A DNA stretch of 19,284 bases from Amoebophrya sp. AT5.2. Its lineage: Eukaryota; Sar; Dinophyceae; Syndiniales; Amoebophryaceae. The stretch covers positions 1 through 19,284 of the forward strand of contig RXOD01004676.1 of NCBI GenBank assembly GCA_005223375.1, read 5' to 3'. Each line of letters begins with the position of its first letter. The first letter of the stretch is position 1. The notes beneath the pieces were generated by a model. That model made no database searches and was not told where the DNA came from. It saw nothing but the letters and a program-made list of their open reading frames with translations. Both the position numbers and the translations under genes were made by a program. Shown one piece after another: positions 1 through 10,171 of this stretch.

Positions 1-2814
1 GGAAGTAGCCGCCGCCGCCGCTCGCAAAGAAAGAGTTCTTGCCATACCGGCCCTCGGCGACCTGCGGCACGCCCAGGTACCAGGACTTGCGCGTATCACC
101 GAAACAGGACAGCCGCTCAAGCAGGGCGGAGGTGTGCACGTGGGAGTCGGCGTCGGCCTTCATGTACCAGTGGCAGAGGTCGCGGTAGGCGGGGTGGCGG
201 CCCAATACCTCGAACATACGGTACGTGCGCAAGGGGAGGTGCGCGTAGTCCGTTTCCAGGTCCTCAGGAAAAGTGATCGTGGGAACGTCCGTGCCGAGGT
301 GGTCGGAACCGGGTGGCTTCAGAAAAAAAACGGCGACGTCGCTACTGTTTCTCGCCCACGTGTCGCGGGCGGCGCGCGCCGTGTCCTCGTACGATTTCTT
401 GCGAAAAGAAACCGGAACGAAGATACAAAGGAAAAACCGCGGCTCTGGTTTCGCGACCCGCTCGAGGCCCAAGGCTTGCAGCGTCGCGTCAGAAACCGTG
501 CCGCGACTGTTTTGCGTGGCGGCGGACGAGGCTTCGGGGCCTCGGAGTTGAACCGCAGAAGTGTCAGTTTCAGTTCTTCCCACGGCGCTTGTAGAAGTAG
601 TGCTCGTTTTTCTCTTGCCAGAGCCCTTGCTATTTTTTGCGTATACGCCGAGAGGCTTCTTCGCCGCCTCCTCAGCGTCATCCGGCTCGCCCTCGTCCTC
701 TCCAGTTGTACTCTTAAGATCTTTCACATTTCCCGCAGCGGCGGCGGCACTGCTCGACGTCTCGCCTGCTCCGCCCTCGCCAGCTACATTCTGACTGCCA
801 CCTTCCCCGAGAGCCTCTGCTTCCCGCAGAATCGCTGCGCGTGCCCGCTCGTGGAACTCGTCGATCTCCCGCTCGACCGCCGACAATTCTGCCGGTACGT
901 AGCTCCCGTCCCCGGCCGCCGCAACGCTTCCCACCGTCGTCCGGTTCCGTCCGTCGACTCCCAGGCCCGCGACCCGCTTTACGTTCAGATACGTCGTCGA
1001 CGCGTCCCCCGCCGCGTTTTCGAAGAACAGGGGGAAATCCACCGAGTGCTCCGGCAGCAGCTGCGGGACGTAGACGGTCGAGGAAATGCCCCTCGTCGCC
1101 ATTTCGCGCTCGCGCACCTGCGCGAGGGCTGCACTCGCGCCAGCACTGCCACCCTGGTTTTCTCCTGTTGGCCTCCACCGTAGCTTTTGGTCGAAGTAGG
1201 GCGTTCCCGCGCCGCCCTCGCCCCCCCGCGGCGACTTCTCCGCGCAGTACTTGTTCACTTCCGCGTCCAGGGCTTGGTACCGCTCCTGCCCGCAGCGGTA
1301 GATCTGCAGGTGCACGTCCCGGCGGTAGTAGTCCCTAGTCTTCCCCGTGTTGTCTGTGTACGCGTAGCCCCCCATGTCCGTATCCCCCTTGCAGTCCACG
1401 CCCTGGTGCCAGCGCGCCCACTTTAGGTCCTTCGCGATCTGGTAGTAGTCCGCCGCCTTCTCCACCGGCCCGACCGCGAACAGGCACTTGCGCATGATCG
1501 GGTTCGTGTCCTCCAGAAAAGTCTGCATCGCCGCGGGCCCGTGAACGAAGTTGCGCTTCTCATCCGCGTAGTTCTCCACGGTCACCTGCCCGAGGTCGTT
1601 CACGCACGAGGCGAACATTAGAGGTTGAAAAAATCCAGGTCGTGCTTCAGGTTTAGGTTTCGCTGTTAGAAAATCCCGCCTGTCACCTTCTGGCCAGTGA
1701 TGGTCATCATCGGCAGCGATGCCCGACTGAGGACGGTCGTTGGCAGCTGCTTCCTATGGCTGCAATTTGCTGAGCGATGGGACCCAGCACCGATCACAGG
1801 TGGAACGCCGCAGCCTTTTCCCATGGGCCCCATGGAAGCGTAGCAGTCGGATTCTAGTCCTACTGTCGACCCCTAAACTCAGGCCCCTGAAGGGAGGGCG
1901 GGGAGCGATCTACTACGAGTAAGTGTTCTTGTGGCCCAGACACGGCAACGGCAAGCCTAGCCCTGGACCTAAACCTGAATTTTTTCAACCCTTAAGAACA
2001 CGTAGCCGATGGCCTGCCGCGTGTAGGGCATGGGGGGGATGTGCTGGAGGCAGACCCCGGTCCAGTAGGAGGCCAGCGACGCGAGCTCGCGGGAGAGCAG
2101 AAACCCGGTGTCGCGGTTGTGCATCAAAAAGTTGGTGCCGGACTCATAGTCGATCATGCCGGCGAGCACGCTGAAGTAGTGCGGCTTGCGGTGGTCCAGG
2201 CAGGCCATGCGCTCCCGCAACGCGGGCACGTTCACGTACGTCTCCGGGTCGGCCCAGTAAAACCACTTGCAAAGCGGCAACAGCCACCCGTGCCGCACCA
2301 TCAGCAGCTGGTGCCAGAAGTAGAGCAGGTCGCGACTGTCGCCAAAGTTCGGCACATCGAGCACCTGCGGGTTCGCGAAACCGGACGGAAGCACGCCACT
2401 CCGCCACGGCTCCACGCCCTCTTCGCTGTCGGCCTCGTCTGCACTCGCGTCGGTGTGGTGGTCCGCACCGTCCTCGCTGCTGCCTCCCCGACCCGCTCCC
2501 TCGGCAGATGATGCCTGATCTGAGGATTCCGCCGCAGAACGGCTCCCCCCTCCCGTCCAGGCCCCCGTGTAGTAGAACCAGAGCGAGTCGGTCTCCGTGG
2601 CCCAGGTGTCCCGAATAGCGAGGAGCCGTGCCCGCGAAACGTCGTCGATGCGCATGAAGATACACACGTCGCGTTGCGTGGACAGCCGCGCGTCGAGCGT
2701 GGCGTACTCAAGATGAGCGCCAGGTAGGATCGGATGGATCACAAGACCCGAGAGAGGGACTGCAGACTTGTCGTGCTGGTCCACCGCGAGAAAACCGTAT
2801 AGGGAGGAAAACCA
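1..2814 (-). CDS. Tandem GT31-domain glycosyltransferase (fringe/C1GalT-like), 3' end beyond window
   Basis: Two exons: 2814-1992 and 1617-1. The product carries two GT31-type domains in series. Domain 1 shows an IRDTWA motif, KWFYWADPETYV at about 2265-2233, a short insert of acidic and Ser/Gly residues, and a GTNF...GFLLSREL segment. Domain 2 shows ARDTWARNSS, then CHWYMKADADSHVHT with an intact DxD (DAD, 154-146), and ends near a FFASGGGGYF motif at the window edge. These are hallmarks of beta-1,3-glycosyltransferases of the fringe/C1GalT group, Golgi enzymes that use UDP-sugars and a metal held by DxD. Between the domains lie an unrecognised Cys-containing region and a low-complexity linker rich in Ala, Ser and Glu. 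The reading frame opens after a TAG at 2817-2815 with no ATG, so an upstream exon is expected. The membrane anchor is not seen in the assigned exons. Acceptor sugar and substrate cannot be told. Confidence 0.85.
1618..1991 (-). mobile_element. Introner-like intron with terminal inverted repeats
   Basis: This insertion interrupts domain 1 of the GT31 gene. On the coding strand its left end reads GGGTTGAAAAAATTCAGG, followed by TTTAGGT. The reverse complement of its right end reads GAGGTTGAAAAAATCCAGG, then an extra 11-12 nt, then TTCAGGTTTAGGT. TAA occurs at both borders (1994-1992 and 1620-1618), like a small target duplication. Exact removal joins TTC TTA A to TG TTC GCC, keeps the frame, and makes the GYVF-LMFASCVNDLG stretch continuous, resembling the GY..helix..LG of fringe proteins. 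The borders are not GT-AG. An alternative GT-AG pair (donor CAG|GTTTAG near 1979, acceptor CCTCAG near 1730) is also in frame but would insert about 40 foreign residues there. Confidence 0.7.
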
Positions 2815-3197
2815 CTAGCTATCACTCAAACGCACAACGCTCGTTCAAATGTTGATGTCGATGTTGATCTTCACCTTCTTCGGCTGGGTACTAGGTAGTG
2901 TCAGGGAGAAAGGAAGGGCGAGCGGGTGGACGGGAGGAGGACGCCAGTGTCGCGCTAGTAAAGAGTCACGAAAAGAATGTGGGACTCGGTGCGTCGTTTC
3001 TTCTAGGTGGCCGGGGGTCAGCGTAAGCTAAGTAAAAAATGCTCTTGGAAGAGAACCGTGGAAGCGAGCAAACAAATCGAAAGACAGACATAGAAAAGAC
3101 TTCGTTTTTCATTTTCATCTCTTCATCATATTACTGCAAGTGAACTAGGCTTTCGCCTCTCCTTCAGGTTCAGGCGCAAAAACTGTTCCCGTTCTTA
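2815..3197. other. Intergenic/5' region of the GT31 gene, possible first exon
   Basis: No clear gene lies here. On the minus strand an ATG at 3118 opens a 57-codon frame starting MKMKNEVFSMSVFRF. A phase-0 GT at 3073 could splice to the AG at 2816-2815. That would give a basic start followed by a hydrophobic stretch ending WFSSLYGFLAV, which would suit the signal anchor of a Golgi enzyme. The splice sites are weak and this is only a suggestion. The rest is AT-richer sequence without visible signals. Confidence 0.25.
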
Positions 3198-4397
3198 CTA
3201 CTCTTCGTCGCCGGCGGAACGCAGGAAATCTGTGCCCCACTCACCGTTTCCTTTTCCTGCCTGCGCATGCGCGGCTATTCCCTGCCCGCTATCTGTCCGA
3301 AGACATTCACCCAGCGCCCGTTCTTGCGGACTCGGACTCAAAGCACCTGTGTCCCCATCGACTGCTCGCGCTTCCTTCTCGTTTTCTTCAGCACTACTCG
3401 TTGCTCTCGCCGGGCCTGTCGTTCGTTCGTCTGCGTGTTCTGCTGCTTGCCGCTGCGCCGCCCAGTGCATGTGGTACGCTAGTATCCGATGCACCTTCGC
3501 GTTCCGAAACAGCCCTTCGTGCGCCGCCACGAAGGACGAGGAATTGCCTAGCGCGTCGGCGTAAGCGACGCTCGGCGGAGTAATGACGTCCCCATCCTTC
3601 TGCGTAGAGGACGTTGAAAACAAGCCACTCGCCACCGACGCGTCCGTCGTTTTGTGAATTACCAACAGAGCGTTCTTCTCCCGCGAACCGTCGAAAAAAC
3701 TCCCCAACCAGGACGACCACGTCTGCGTCACGCCGCACAGCTTCGCGGCAGCAGGCGCGAGCCGCTCGCCTAGGGCTTGCAAAGGGAATACGCGCGCCAG
3801 CAGGCGCAGACGGTGCACGTGGTTGGTTACTTCCCCCGCCTCCCCGCGACGGGGAGATGCAGGAGTGCCTTCCCCTGCACGAATCTCGGTTCTCGGCATC
3901 GTGAGCTGCACTCCTCCTGCAGACAGTGAAGTGCCTCCTGCACCCAGACCTGCACGGGTTTCGACATTCGGACGGCTCTCGAGATCCAGACCGACGTTCA
4001 CGCGCGCCACGAGGCGCGAGACATTGGGCGTGCGGCGCGCGTCGTTGGCTTCGGCTTCAGATTTGGAGTTTTTACCGCCTGCCTCTACTTCCCCGGCGCC
4101 TTCTTTAGCAATCGCACCTTCAGCGGCGCGGTCTTCAACCTCCTCGCGCACGAAGTGAATCTCTGCGCGCCTGCGTGTCGGCTCCTGCGACAGAAAGCGA
4201 CTCAAGCCCGAGAAGTTGACGAACGCGCCGGCATCGAAAAGCTGGACGACGTGGGAGCAAGGCGTGCGGCCTGTAGACGCACCGTTCGTCGTAGCAGAGG
4301 AAGCTTCCGGAGTTTCATCCAGCAACTGCACGCTCCGCTCGCTCCAGAAGTTGCGCGAAACCCAGGCAGGGGCACCAAGCAAACAAAACCGGACCAT
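3198..4397 (-). CDS. Unrecognised 399-residue protein, intronless
   Basis: The frame starts at an ATG (4397-4395), 18 nt after an in-frame TGA, and ends with TAG at 3200-3198. I do not recognise a family. The start MVRFCLLGAPAWVSRNFW is weakly amphipathic and could be a mitochondrial or other targeting peptide. A segment around residues 48-68 (HVVQLFDAGAFVNFSGLSRF) and one around 220-305 (TWSSWLGSFFDG, NALLVIHKTTDASVASG, HRILAYHMHW) look folded. They are separated by a charged region rich in Glu, Ala and Arg, and the last 90 residues are low complexity. GC-rich third positions match the neighbouring genes. Most of the reverse strand is also open in short frames, but none of those looks like protein. 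It sits about 0.65 kb downstream of the coiled-coil gene and on the same strand. Confidence 0.6.
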   Translation of the reverse strand: MVRFCLLGAPAWVSRNFWSERSVQLLDETPEASSATTNGASTGRTPCSHVVQLFDAGAFVNFSGLSRFLSQEPTRRRAEIHFVREEVEDRAAEGAIAKEGAGEVEAGGKNSKSEAEANDARRTPNVSRLVARVNVGLDLESRPNVETRAGLGAGGTSLSAGGVQLTMPRTEIRAGEGTPASPRRGEAGEVTNHVHRLRLLARVFPLQALGERLAPAAAKLCGVTQTWSSWLGSFFDGSREKNALLVIHKTTDASVASGLFSTSSTQKDGDVITPPSVAYADALGNSSSFVAAHEGLFRNAKVHRILAYHMHWAAQRQAAEHADERTTGPARATSSAEENEKEARAVDGDTGALSPSPQERALGECLRTDSGQGIAAHAQAGKGNGEWGTDFLRSAGDEE

Positions 4398-5048
4398 CTT
4401 TGTATACGTGTTTCAACAATGATGATGAACAAACAAGAGCGCTTGAACATCCGCGCACTCAGTTGATGTAGATCGTTTTTTGGCAACGATGTTAGCCTAT
4501 ATCTTGCGCGCTTCTTTGTAAGTACCCCGCCCGATGTCTTCGTCAGCATAAATCTCAAAGACATAGTTCTAGACCAGCACACCCACTGTGCAGAAAAGGA
4601 CGTCTACTTCCGATGTTCTTGCAGTCACGCACGATGAAAAAAAAAAACAAAGTAACGATCCGTACGAGCACGGGATCACGGTCCCTCCACAAGCACATGC
4701 CCTCCTGCGACCACACTAATCGCCCAAGAACCTGCCTCCGCCCAGGGCGGCCGCAGCGTGCTCCTTCGCTTCTGCTTTTGCTGTTGTTCTTTTTTCATTT
4801 TACACACAGCTATCGCTGCGAACCCGCGGAGAGCATCGGCCGTGCCCGGTTGCAACAGCCTAAGGTCGGGTCGCAGTCCACCCCGAACGTTAAAGCTGCT
4901 GCAACGTCCTTATCAAAAATTCAGCTCCTTGGAAGAGGAAAAGCTTATGCCGCTGGCGGAAGCGGAACTACAAGCATAGCTGGAAAATGAGTATCAAACA
5001 GGGCACCGCCCGCCGAACACAGCAGCTTCTTCCCCCCGAACCTATACT
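4398..5048. other. Intergenic spacer
   Basis: The stretch holds the 3' flank of the coiled-coil gene and the 5' flank of the 399-residue ORF. It contains a run of A near 4627-4638 and a T/C-rich tract near 4760-4800. I see no convincing coding frame, RNA gene or repeat. Confidence 0.5.
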
Positions 5049-8000
5049 TCACATGATTTCCCAGCTGTTGTTCAGCATGAGTCGGCAGCGGACGGCCGGG
5101 ATGTATTCGTCTTTGATTTTTCCGCTCCAGTACTCCACGAACACCAAGGAGTCCTTCGGGTCCCCCGTCTCGCTTGGCATCACGCCCTTCACCGTGGCCT
5201 GCTCGGGCTGCGGATCCCCGAGCTCGCGGAACACCCAGATATTGTCCTTCTCGTTAGAGGGGCGAAAAACCCAATTTCGGCGGCATTTCTGCCAGGTAGG
5301 TTATGCGCCTCTTGCCGCGACCGAATACCAGACGAAATATGAGACAAAATACAAGACCACTCAAGACCGGCGCCGCATTCTTGCGGCATCCCGGCCAGCG
5401 CCTTGTTCTGATTGCTCTGTAGCTGAAAGGAGCACCATCCGACCAAATACGAGACAAAACACAAGACAAAATATCACACCAAATACAAGACGACACAAGC
5501 CACCCACTGCCGACATCATACGAGACCAACTACTAGAGGAAATACAAGTCTCCTACCACCAGACCAATGGCCAGGGAAATGGGTTGATCCTCCCCTTAAT
5601 CTCGCACAAGACGCGCTCGGTGCTCACCAGCTCGGCAACGCCCATCGACTTGCGCAGCAAGTGCAGCGTCTTCTCGCGCTTCCGCAGGTCCGCCATCTTT
5701 AACAGCGTGTCGCCGCCGCCGTTTACCCAGGACAGCCACACCTTGCAGCTCCCGACCTGCTTCAAAAGCTGCAAAAGCTCCTCCTCGTCGTCGCGACCCA
5801 CGGCGCGGAAAGCCTGCTTCTTCAAATTCTCCAGCTCGCGTGGAGAGAGATTGTGCGACGGTGGCAGGTCGGCATCGTCTGGCGGCCGATCGCGAGGCTG
5901 TGCGCTCGGCGCTCCTCCTGGGGAAGACGTCTTGGCTTGCCTCCCGTGGTCGGAAGGGTCTGGTGGTCGCGCGGGGCGGTTGGAGTCGGGCGAGAAGATC
6001 GCGGTGTCTGAAGGGCCAGCCGGTCCAGCCGCGCGGCTCCTCGGCTGCGCAGAGGAGGAGGAGGAAGCCGTCTCGTCGTTGCCGGAAAGATTCAGCTCCT
6101 CGCCCTCGAGAAGATTCGCAACCTTGAACTGGTGCTTTGGTCTGGGCTTGCTCGCGGAAGCGGGAGCGGCCGACGTCGCCACAGGCAGGTTGCGAAGCCT
6201 GTGTTTCTTTCATGTTTTGGGTTTGGCGTGCAGAATCCTTGGCCATTTCGCATTCGCTCAAAGATAAAATACCACATGCTATCCCCGATCAGGCGATCCT
6301 TGTCGAGGGTGTTTTGCGCGTCTTCCTGCCGTTTGTTCAGCTTGTCCAGTTTACCGATCAGTTTCTCGCGCTCCTGCTGTATCCTCGCGATCGTCGACGC
6401 CTGTGGACTGTTCATTCCGCCGCCGTCGTCCGCCAGGTCCGTGGAGATATCATCTGAGGAGGTGGCGAAAACGTAATCGTAAACGACCAGATTCATTGAT
6501 CTATCCATCGATCGATCATCCGCACCATGATCCGAGGAGCGCGGGTCGTGGTCAAAACCAATCGACCCATGCGACAGCGACGCAGAAAAGGTGAGGAATC
6601 TTCAGAAAGTATAGTACTGCTCAGTTTGCTGAGTGACTTCGCACTTCCCACCGGGCCTTCGTCGCTACTTAATGAAGGCTTTCCCTCCACCGCCCGTTTT
6701 TTCCAGTAGTCAATCTGGCTCTGCAGGTCCACTCTCTCCTTTCTCGCTTGCTTCATCTCCTCCGTCAATTTTTTCACTTCGTCCGCCAGCGACCGCGCCT
6801 CTTTTTCCTTCACCGCTTTCACGTCCTGCCACCGCTTCTCCGCGGTTTCCGTCCGCCTCCGCAGCTCCTGGTTTTCCTCCTCGAGCGCAGGTTGCTGCGT
6901 GGTCGAGTGCGACAGCTTCTGGGCGATCGTGTCGCGCTCCTTCTTTAGGACCTTGTTTTCGCGTTGCAGCTCCTGGAACTGCTCGTTGTCGAGCTGGATC
7001 ACACTTATCTGGCTCTGGTACTGCTCCACCTCCTGGCTCAAGTTACTTACCTGTCGATTTGCATTTCTTTCACGGAGGTAGTGGTAAACGGAAGGCTTAA
7101 GTACTTCGCCAACTTCATCTACGCTGCTCTCATGTCAGTTTGTCGTTGCCTGTCGTCTCTCACTCGTCAATATCAGTAACGAACAAAGCTGCGCGTGCAC
7201 ACGGACACGATTTTTAGTATAAATATACGTTAGTTTTGTCTTAGTAGTTTGCGTACCATCCGCTTTTGTCGGGAGAGCTCCTCCTGCAGCTGCCGTTCCG
7301 ACGCGGACACCCGCGAGTGCGGACTAAAACGGCCCTTCTCCCGTCCCGGACTGCTCGATTTCCTCCCGGACGACGACGATCCGCCACCCCCGCCAAACGG
7401 GAGCGGTAAGCCAAACAATCCGCCGAGCCCGGCCGACTTGCGCCGGTTTTCTTCCGGCTCGGAGGACGACGAAGAACTGCTCTCTTGGTACTGTCATGTG
7501 GCCCAAAACAAAATTAAATAAAAAAAGCGTGACCTCGACAACGGTGTGAACGATAACGACTTTCTACCTACTTAGCACCAAGCCGTGAAAAACTCATGTT
7601 TCTAGGTACAAGAAAAAAAGTTCTTTAGGAAAGAAAGTACATCCACCGAAAGCACCGTTTCTCGTCCCTGCTTCCGGCCACTTCCGTTTGCGTCGCGGCC
7701 GTCCCCCCTGTTCTCGTGGTCCCCGCCGCTGCTACTCATTGCTCCGCCGCCCCCAACGTCCACCTTCATCATCCGCAGATGGTCGAGCTCGTTATGCACT
7801 GCGTCCCGCTCTCGCTGCATGTGGACCCGCGCTGCTTCTGATTGCTCGTACTGCTCTTTCAGGGTGCGGTACCGCAGCTCGTATTCCCGCACGTTCGCTT
7901 CCACGTTTCGCAGCTCGCGGACCTCTTCGGTTTGTTCAATTACCCGTTGCTCGAAAGCCGCGCGCGCCTGCTCGGTCTCCTGCAGGGCGGTCTGGAGCTC

Positions 8001-8822
8001 ATTCACCTCCGCGATCCGCTTGTGTTCCCGCTCCGAAACGATCTCGAAGTCCCGCTTTCTCTGTATTTTTACGAATATCGTCGTGTGGTATTATGATGAC
8101 ACCTGCGACTTTGCAATTAATGAAGCCATTTTTCGCGTCGATAGGATCTATGAGTACTTACTCGCTCCAGGTCGCGCCTGAGATCCATGTTTTCGCTGGT
8201 CAGGTGCTTGAGCTGGGGGGAGACGTCGGAGGCCTGCATCCTGTAGGCCTTCAGTCTGCTCCGCGCCTCCTCCTTCACCTTCAAAACGTCCTCGCGGTAC
8301 CGAACCTCCACGCGTTTTAGCTCCTCGCGGAGCCGCCCTATCTCGTCGTCGCGCGCCGCCAACAGCGGAACGTACTTCTTTTCCACCTGTCAGGAGTCAC
8401 CGATCCAGATCTCGATCTCCGATCAAATGCAAATCATCTTGTTCAAACTAATATTTTATTGTCGTAGGAGGTACCTGCTCTGCGGCGAGCCTCGAGAGCT
8501 GCTCGGGGTCGCCAGCAAGGCCGAACCCGCTGCGGGCGGAGGCGCGGCGATTCCGCGGGTCGCCCAGGTCCACCGACTTTCGCGCAGAAACGCGGGACGA
8601 GCGCTCCCACTGGTCAATCAGGCTCGATACCGCAGGGCGCGACGAGGTGGTGCGTGGCTCGAAGCTCGGGCGCGGGTCGAACGTCGGCTGCGGGCCGAAA
8701 GGTGACCGGGACTCGAAACTCGGCCGAGTAGTTGTCTGCGTAGTTGTACTAGAGTCGAAGGGCGAGCGCGAATCAAACGAATGACGGGAAGATTCAGCGA
8801 GCAACGTACCCCTCGTCATCAT
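5049..8822 (-). CDS. Multi-exon Ser-rich coiled-coil protein, about 895 residues
   Basis: Proposed exons: 8822-8475, 8386-8162, 8060 to about 7656, 7490-7257, 7050-6567, 6453-6273, 6198-5628 and 5288-5049, all phase-consistent. The best introns are GTACCT...ACAG (8474-8387), GTAAGT...ACAG (8161-8061) and GTGAGC...GCAG (5627-5289). Less certain are the donor near 7656/7647/7641, the acceptor at 7051 versus 7096, and the donor at 6566, 6575 or 6581. The product begins with a Ser/Arg/Phe-rich repeat-like segment (SFDSRSPF, SFESRSPF, SFEPR), then has long heptad coiled coils, a Gly/Ser linker, more coiled coil, a Pro/Ser linker, and a C-terminal region (SPRELENLKKQAF, LLKQVG, GGGDTLLKMADLRKREKTLHLL, WVFRELGDP, VEYWSGKIKDEYIPAV) vaguely ankyrin-like. 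A cytoskeletal or scaffold role is inference. The frame is open upstream of the ATG at 8822 to about 8938, so an extra 5' exon is possible. Confidence 0.7.
5289..5627 (-). repeat. Intron carrying a 12-nt tandem repeat
   Basis: This intron of the coiled-coil gene (donor GTGAGC, acceptor CTGGCAG) contains 12-nt units with plus-strand consensus AAATACAAGACA. Three units lie in tandem at 5323-5358 and four at 5445-5492, with a partial unit at 5540-5548. An 86-nt GC-richer segment separates the two blocks. On the plus strand the units would read as tetrapeptides such as KYET/KYKT, but the two blocks are in different frames. Confidence 0.65.
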
Positions 8823-10171
8823 CCGTTGCGGGCTTGAAGCTGGAAGCGAAGTCGTTCTTGCGTCGTTCTTGCGGGACAGCGCAAGCAGGTGCGCCTGATG
8901 GTCTGGGGAGCGCAGTACGTGTTGTTCCCAGAAGACTCAGCTCAGCGTTGGCGCGCGACGATTGATAAGGTTCGCTTGCAAAACGGCAGGGTTGTTTGGC
9001 TGTGGTCGAATGAAGAAAGGGCATCGTTATGTGCATCCTTCAGTGGATTTTGGCTCTGCCTCTGCAGATGTTTGGTTAGACACGATGGATTGACCGTTCA
9101 TATAACAAATCTCTCACAAGGTAAAGCAAGGCACTAGAGAAGTAACTGGTGCTGCGCACTCTGTGTCTGTTCCTACTCCTTTATGTAGATCGCTATACCA
9201 GGCCGATGTACTAAACGAACCGCTACGCCCAAAGAATCAATCAGAAGGCTCGCCTTCTATACAACAAGCATTTTTTCGATTGTGAGCACGAATGGGTAAA
9301 ACTAAACTCGAAACGGTGCCATCACTGAACAAGCAAGCCTCAGGTTACAAATCCGTATCCTGGAAGCAGCTCTAGCACGGCGCAAGGCAGTAGAGTGAGC
9401 AACAGCATGGTGGTGGAACCGCGCAAAAAATAAGAATGAATGATAGCCAGCGCTGGCCGCGATGAAGACCTCAATCCCCTTCCGCGATGAAGACCTCCCG
9501 AAGTAATTTACTTCTCGCTGTTGGCGCCAACAACATTACCACGTGACTCCCGAGGTGGAGTTTCTGAGTAAGTAGACGTGTTCCTTCAACTACACCGTTG
9601 CCGTTGGAGGACCACTTCGAAACTTCTAGTTGTTCGTTCTTCCGGCTTCGACCTCCTCCTGGTGCTGGATTGATGTCTAGCGAAAACTGCTTCGCAGCCA
9701 TGGGCCGCGCTTCAACACTAAAGGAATTGTGTTTTCTACGCGTCATCCTGAACCTCTGTCTTCAAAAAGTGCGTTTTGACTTTGAGCGAGTGAGTCGTTC
9801 ATTATGTGGCAGTGTTAGTGAAAACTAAAACATACTTATTTCCATTTTTTGTATCGCAATTAATTGAAAAGCGTTAACGTGGCTCGACCGACTGAAGCAG
9901 AAAGGTGTGCCTTCACCGTTGGCTCAGCCGCGAGCGCATTGCTTGCAGACTGGAAACGGCAACGAAGGCCCTTAATGCGCTGAGTCATTTTCCGTCGAGC
10001 ATGAGTCATGTATATGGAACGACAACGAAGTGCCGTACGGGTTTCAATTCCAACCAAAAAATCGAATTTTGTAGGTGCTGAGCAGCCACTAATTTCTACC
10101 GCGATACGTCGGCGTCACGTCACCTTTCCAATTCCAGTGAAACCTTTGATCTGGTCAAAATTGATTTTCTT
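8823..10171. other. Intergenic spacer with a small palindrome/direct-repeat cluster
   Basis: About 1.35 kb lies between the transporter and the coiled-coil gene. Short frames on both strands lack protein-like composition. A perfect 12-nt palindrome, GCCAGCGCTGGC, lies at 9446-9457. It is followed by a perfect 16-nt direct repeat, CCGCGATGAAGACCTC, at 9457-9472 and 9482-9497. I see no RNA gene. The part next to 8822 may hold an extra exon of the coiled-coil gene. Confidence 0.5.
9457..9497. repeat. 16-nt direct repeat, two copies 25 nt apart
   Basis: CCGCGATGAAGACCTC occurs at 9457-9472 and 9482-9497 with no mismatch, separated by AATCCCCTT. A 12-nt palindrome abuts the first copy. The function is unknown; it could be a replication-slippage or excision footprint. 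Confidence 0.8.

Noticed and set aside
134..1183. A 349-codon plus-strand frame
   Set aside because: It is antisense to the GT31 exon, whose minus-strand translation shows clear glycosyltransferase motifs; the plus frame is Arg/Val-rich shadow.
841..1338. Plus-strand Pro/Arg-rich frame
   Set aside because: Its composition is typical of a GC-rich antisense shadow of the GT31 gene.
1616..1618. ATG at 1618 as the start of a separate gene following the upstream stop
   Set aside because: The sequence before and after the insertion together form one GT31 fold; a gene starting there would lack half a domain.
5323..5492. Possible CRISPR-like array
   Set aside because: Units are 12 nt in direct tandem without spacers of regular size, within a eukaryotic intron.
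6496..6515. GATCGATCGAT shared between an intron here and the transporter intron near 11300 as an intron motif
   Set aside because: It is short and self-complementary, easily found by chance, and the flanking sequences do not match.
7041..7049. GTAAGTAA near 7050 as a strong splice donor
   Set aside because: The coiled-coil frame reads straight through it (VSNLSQEVEQY), and splicing here would drop the best coil segment; the preceding CAG is more likely an acceptor.
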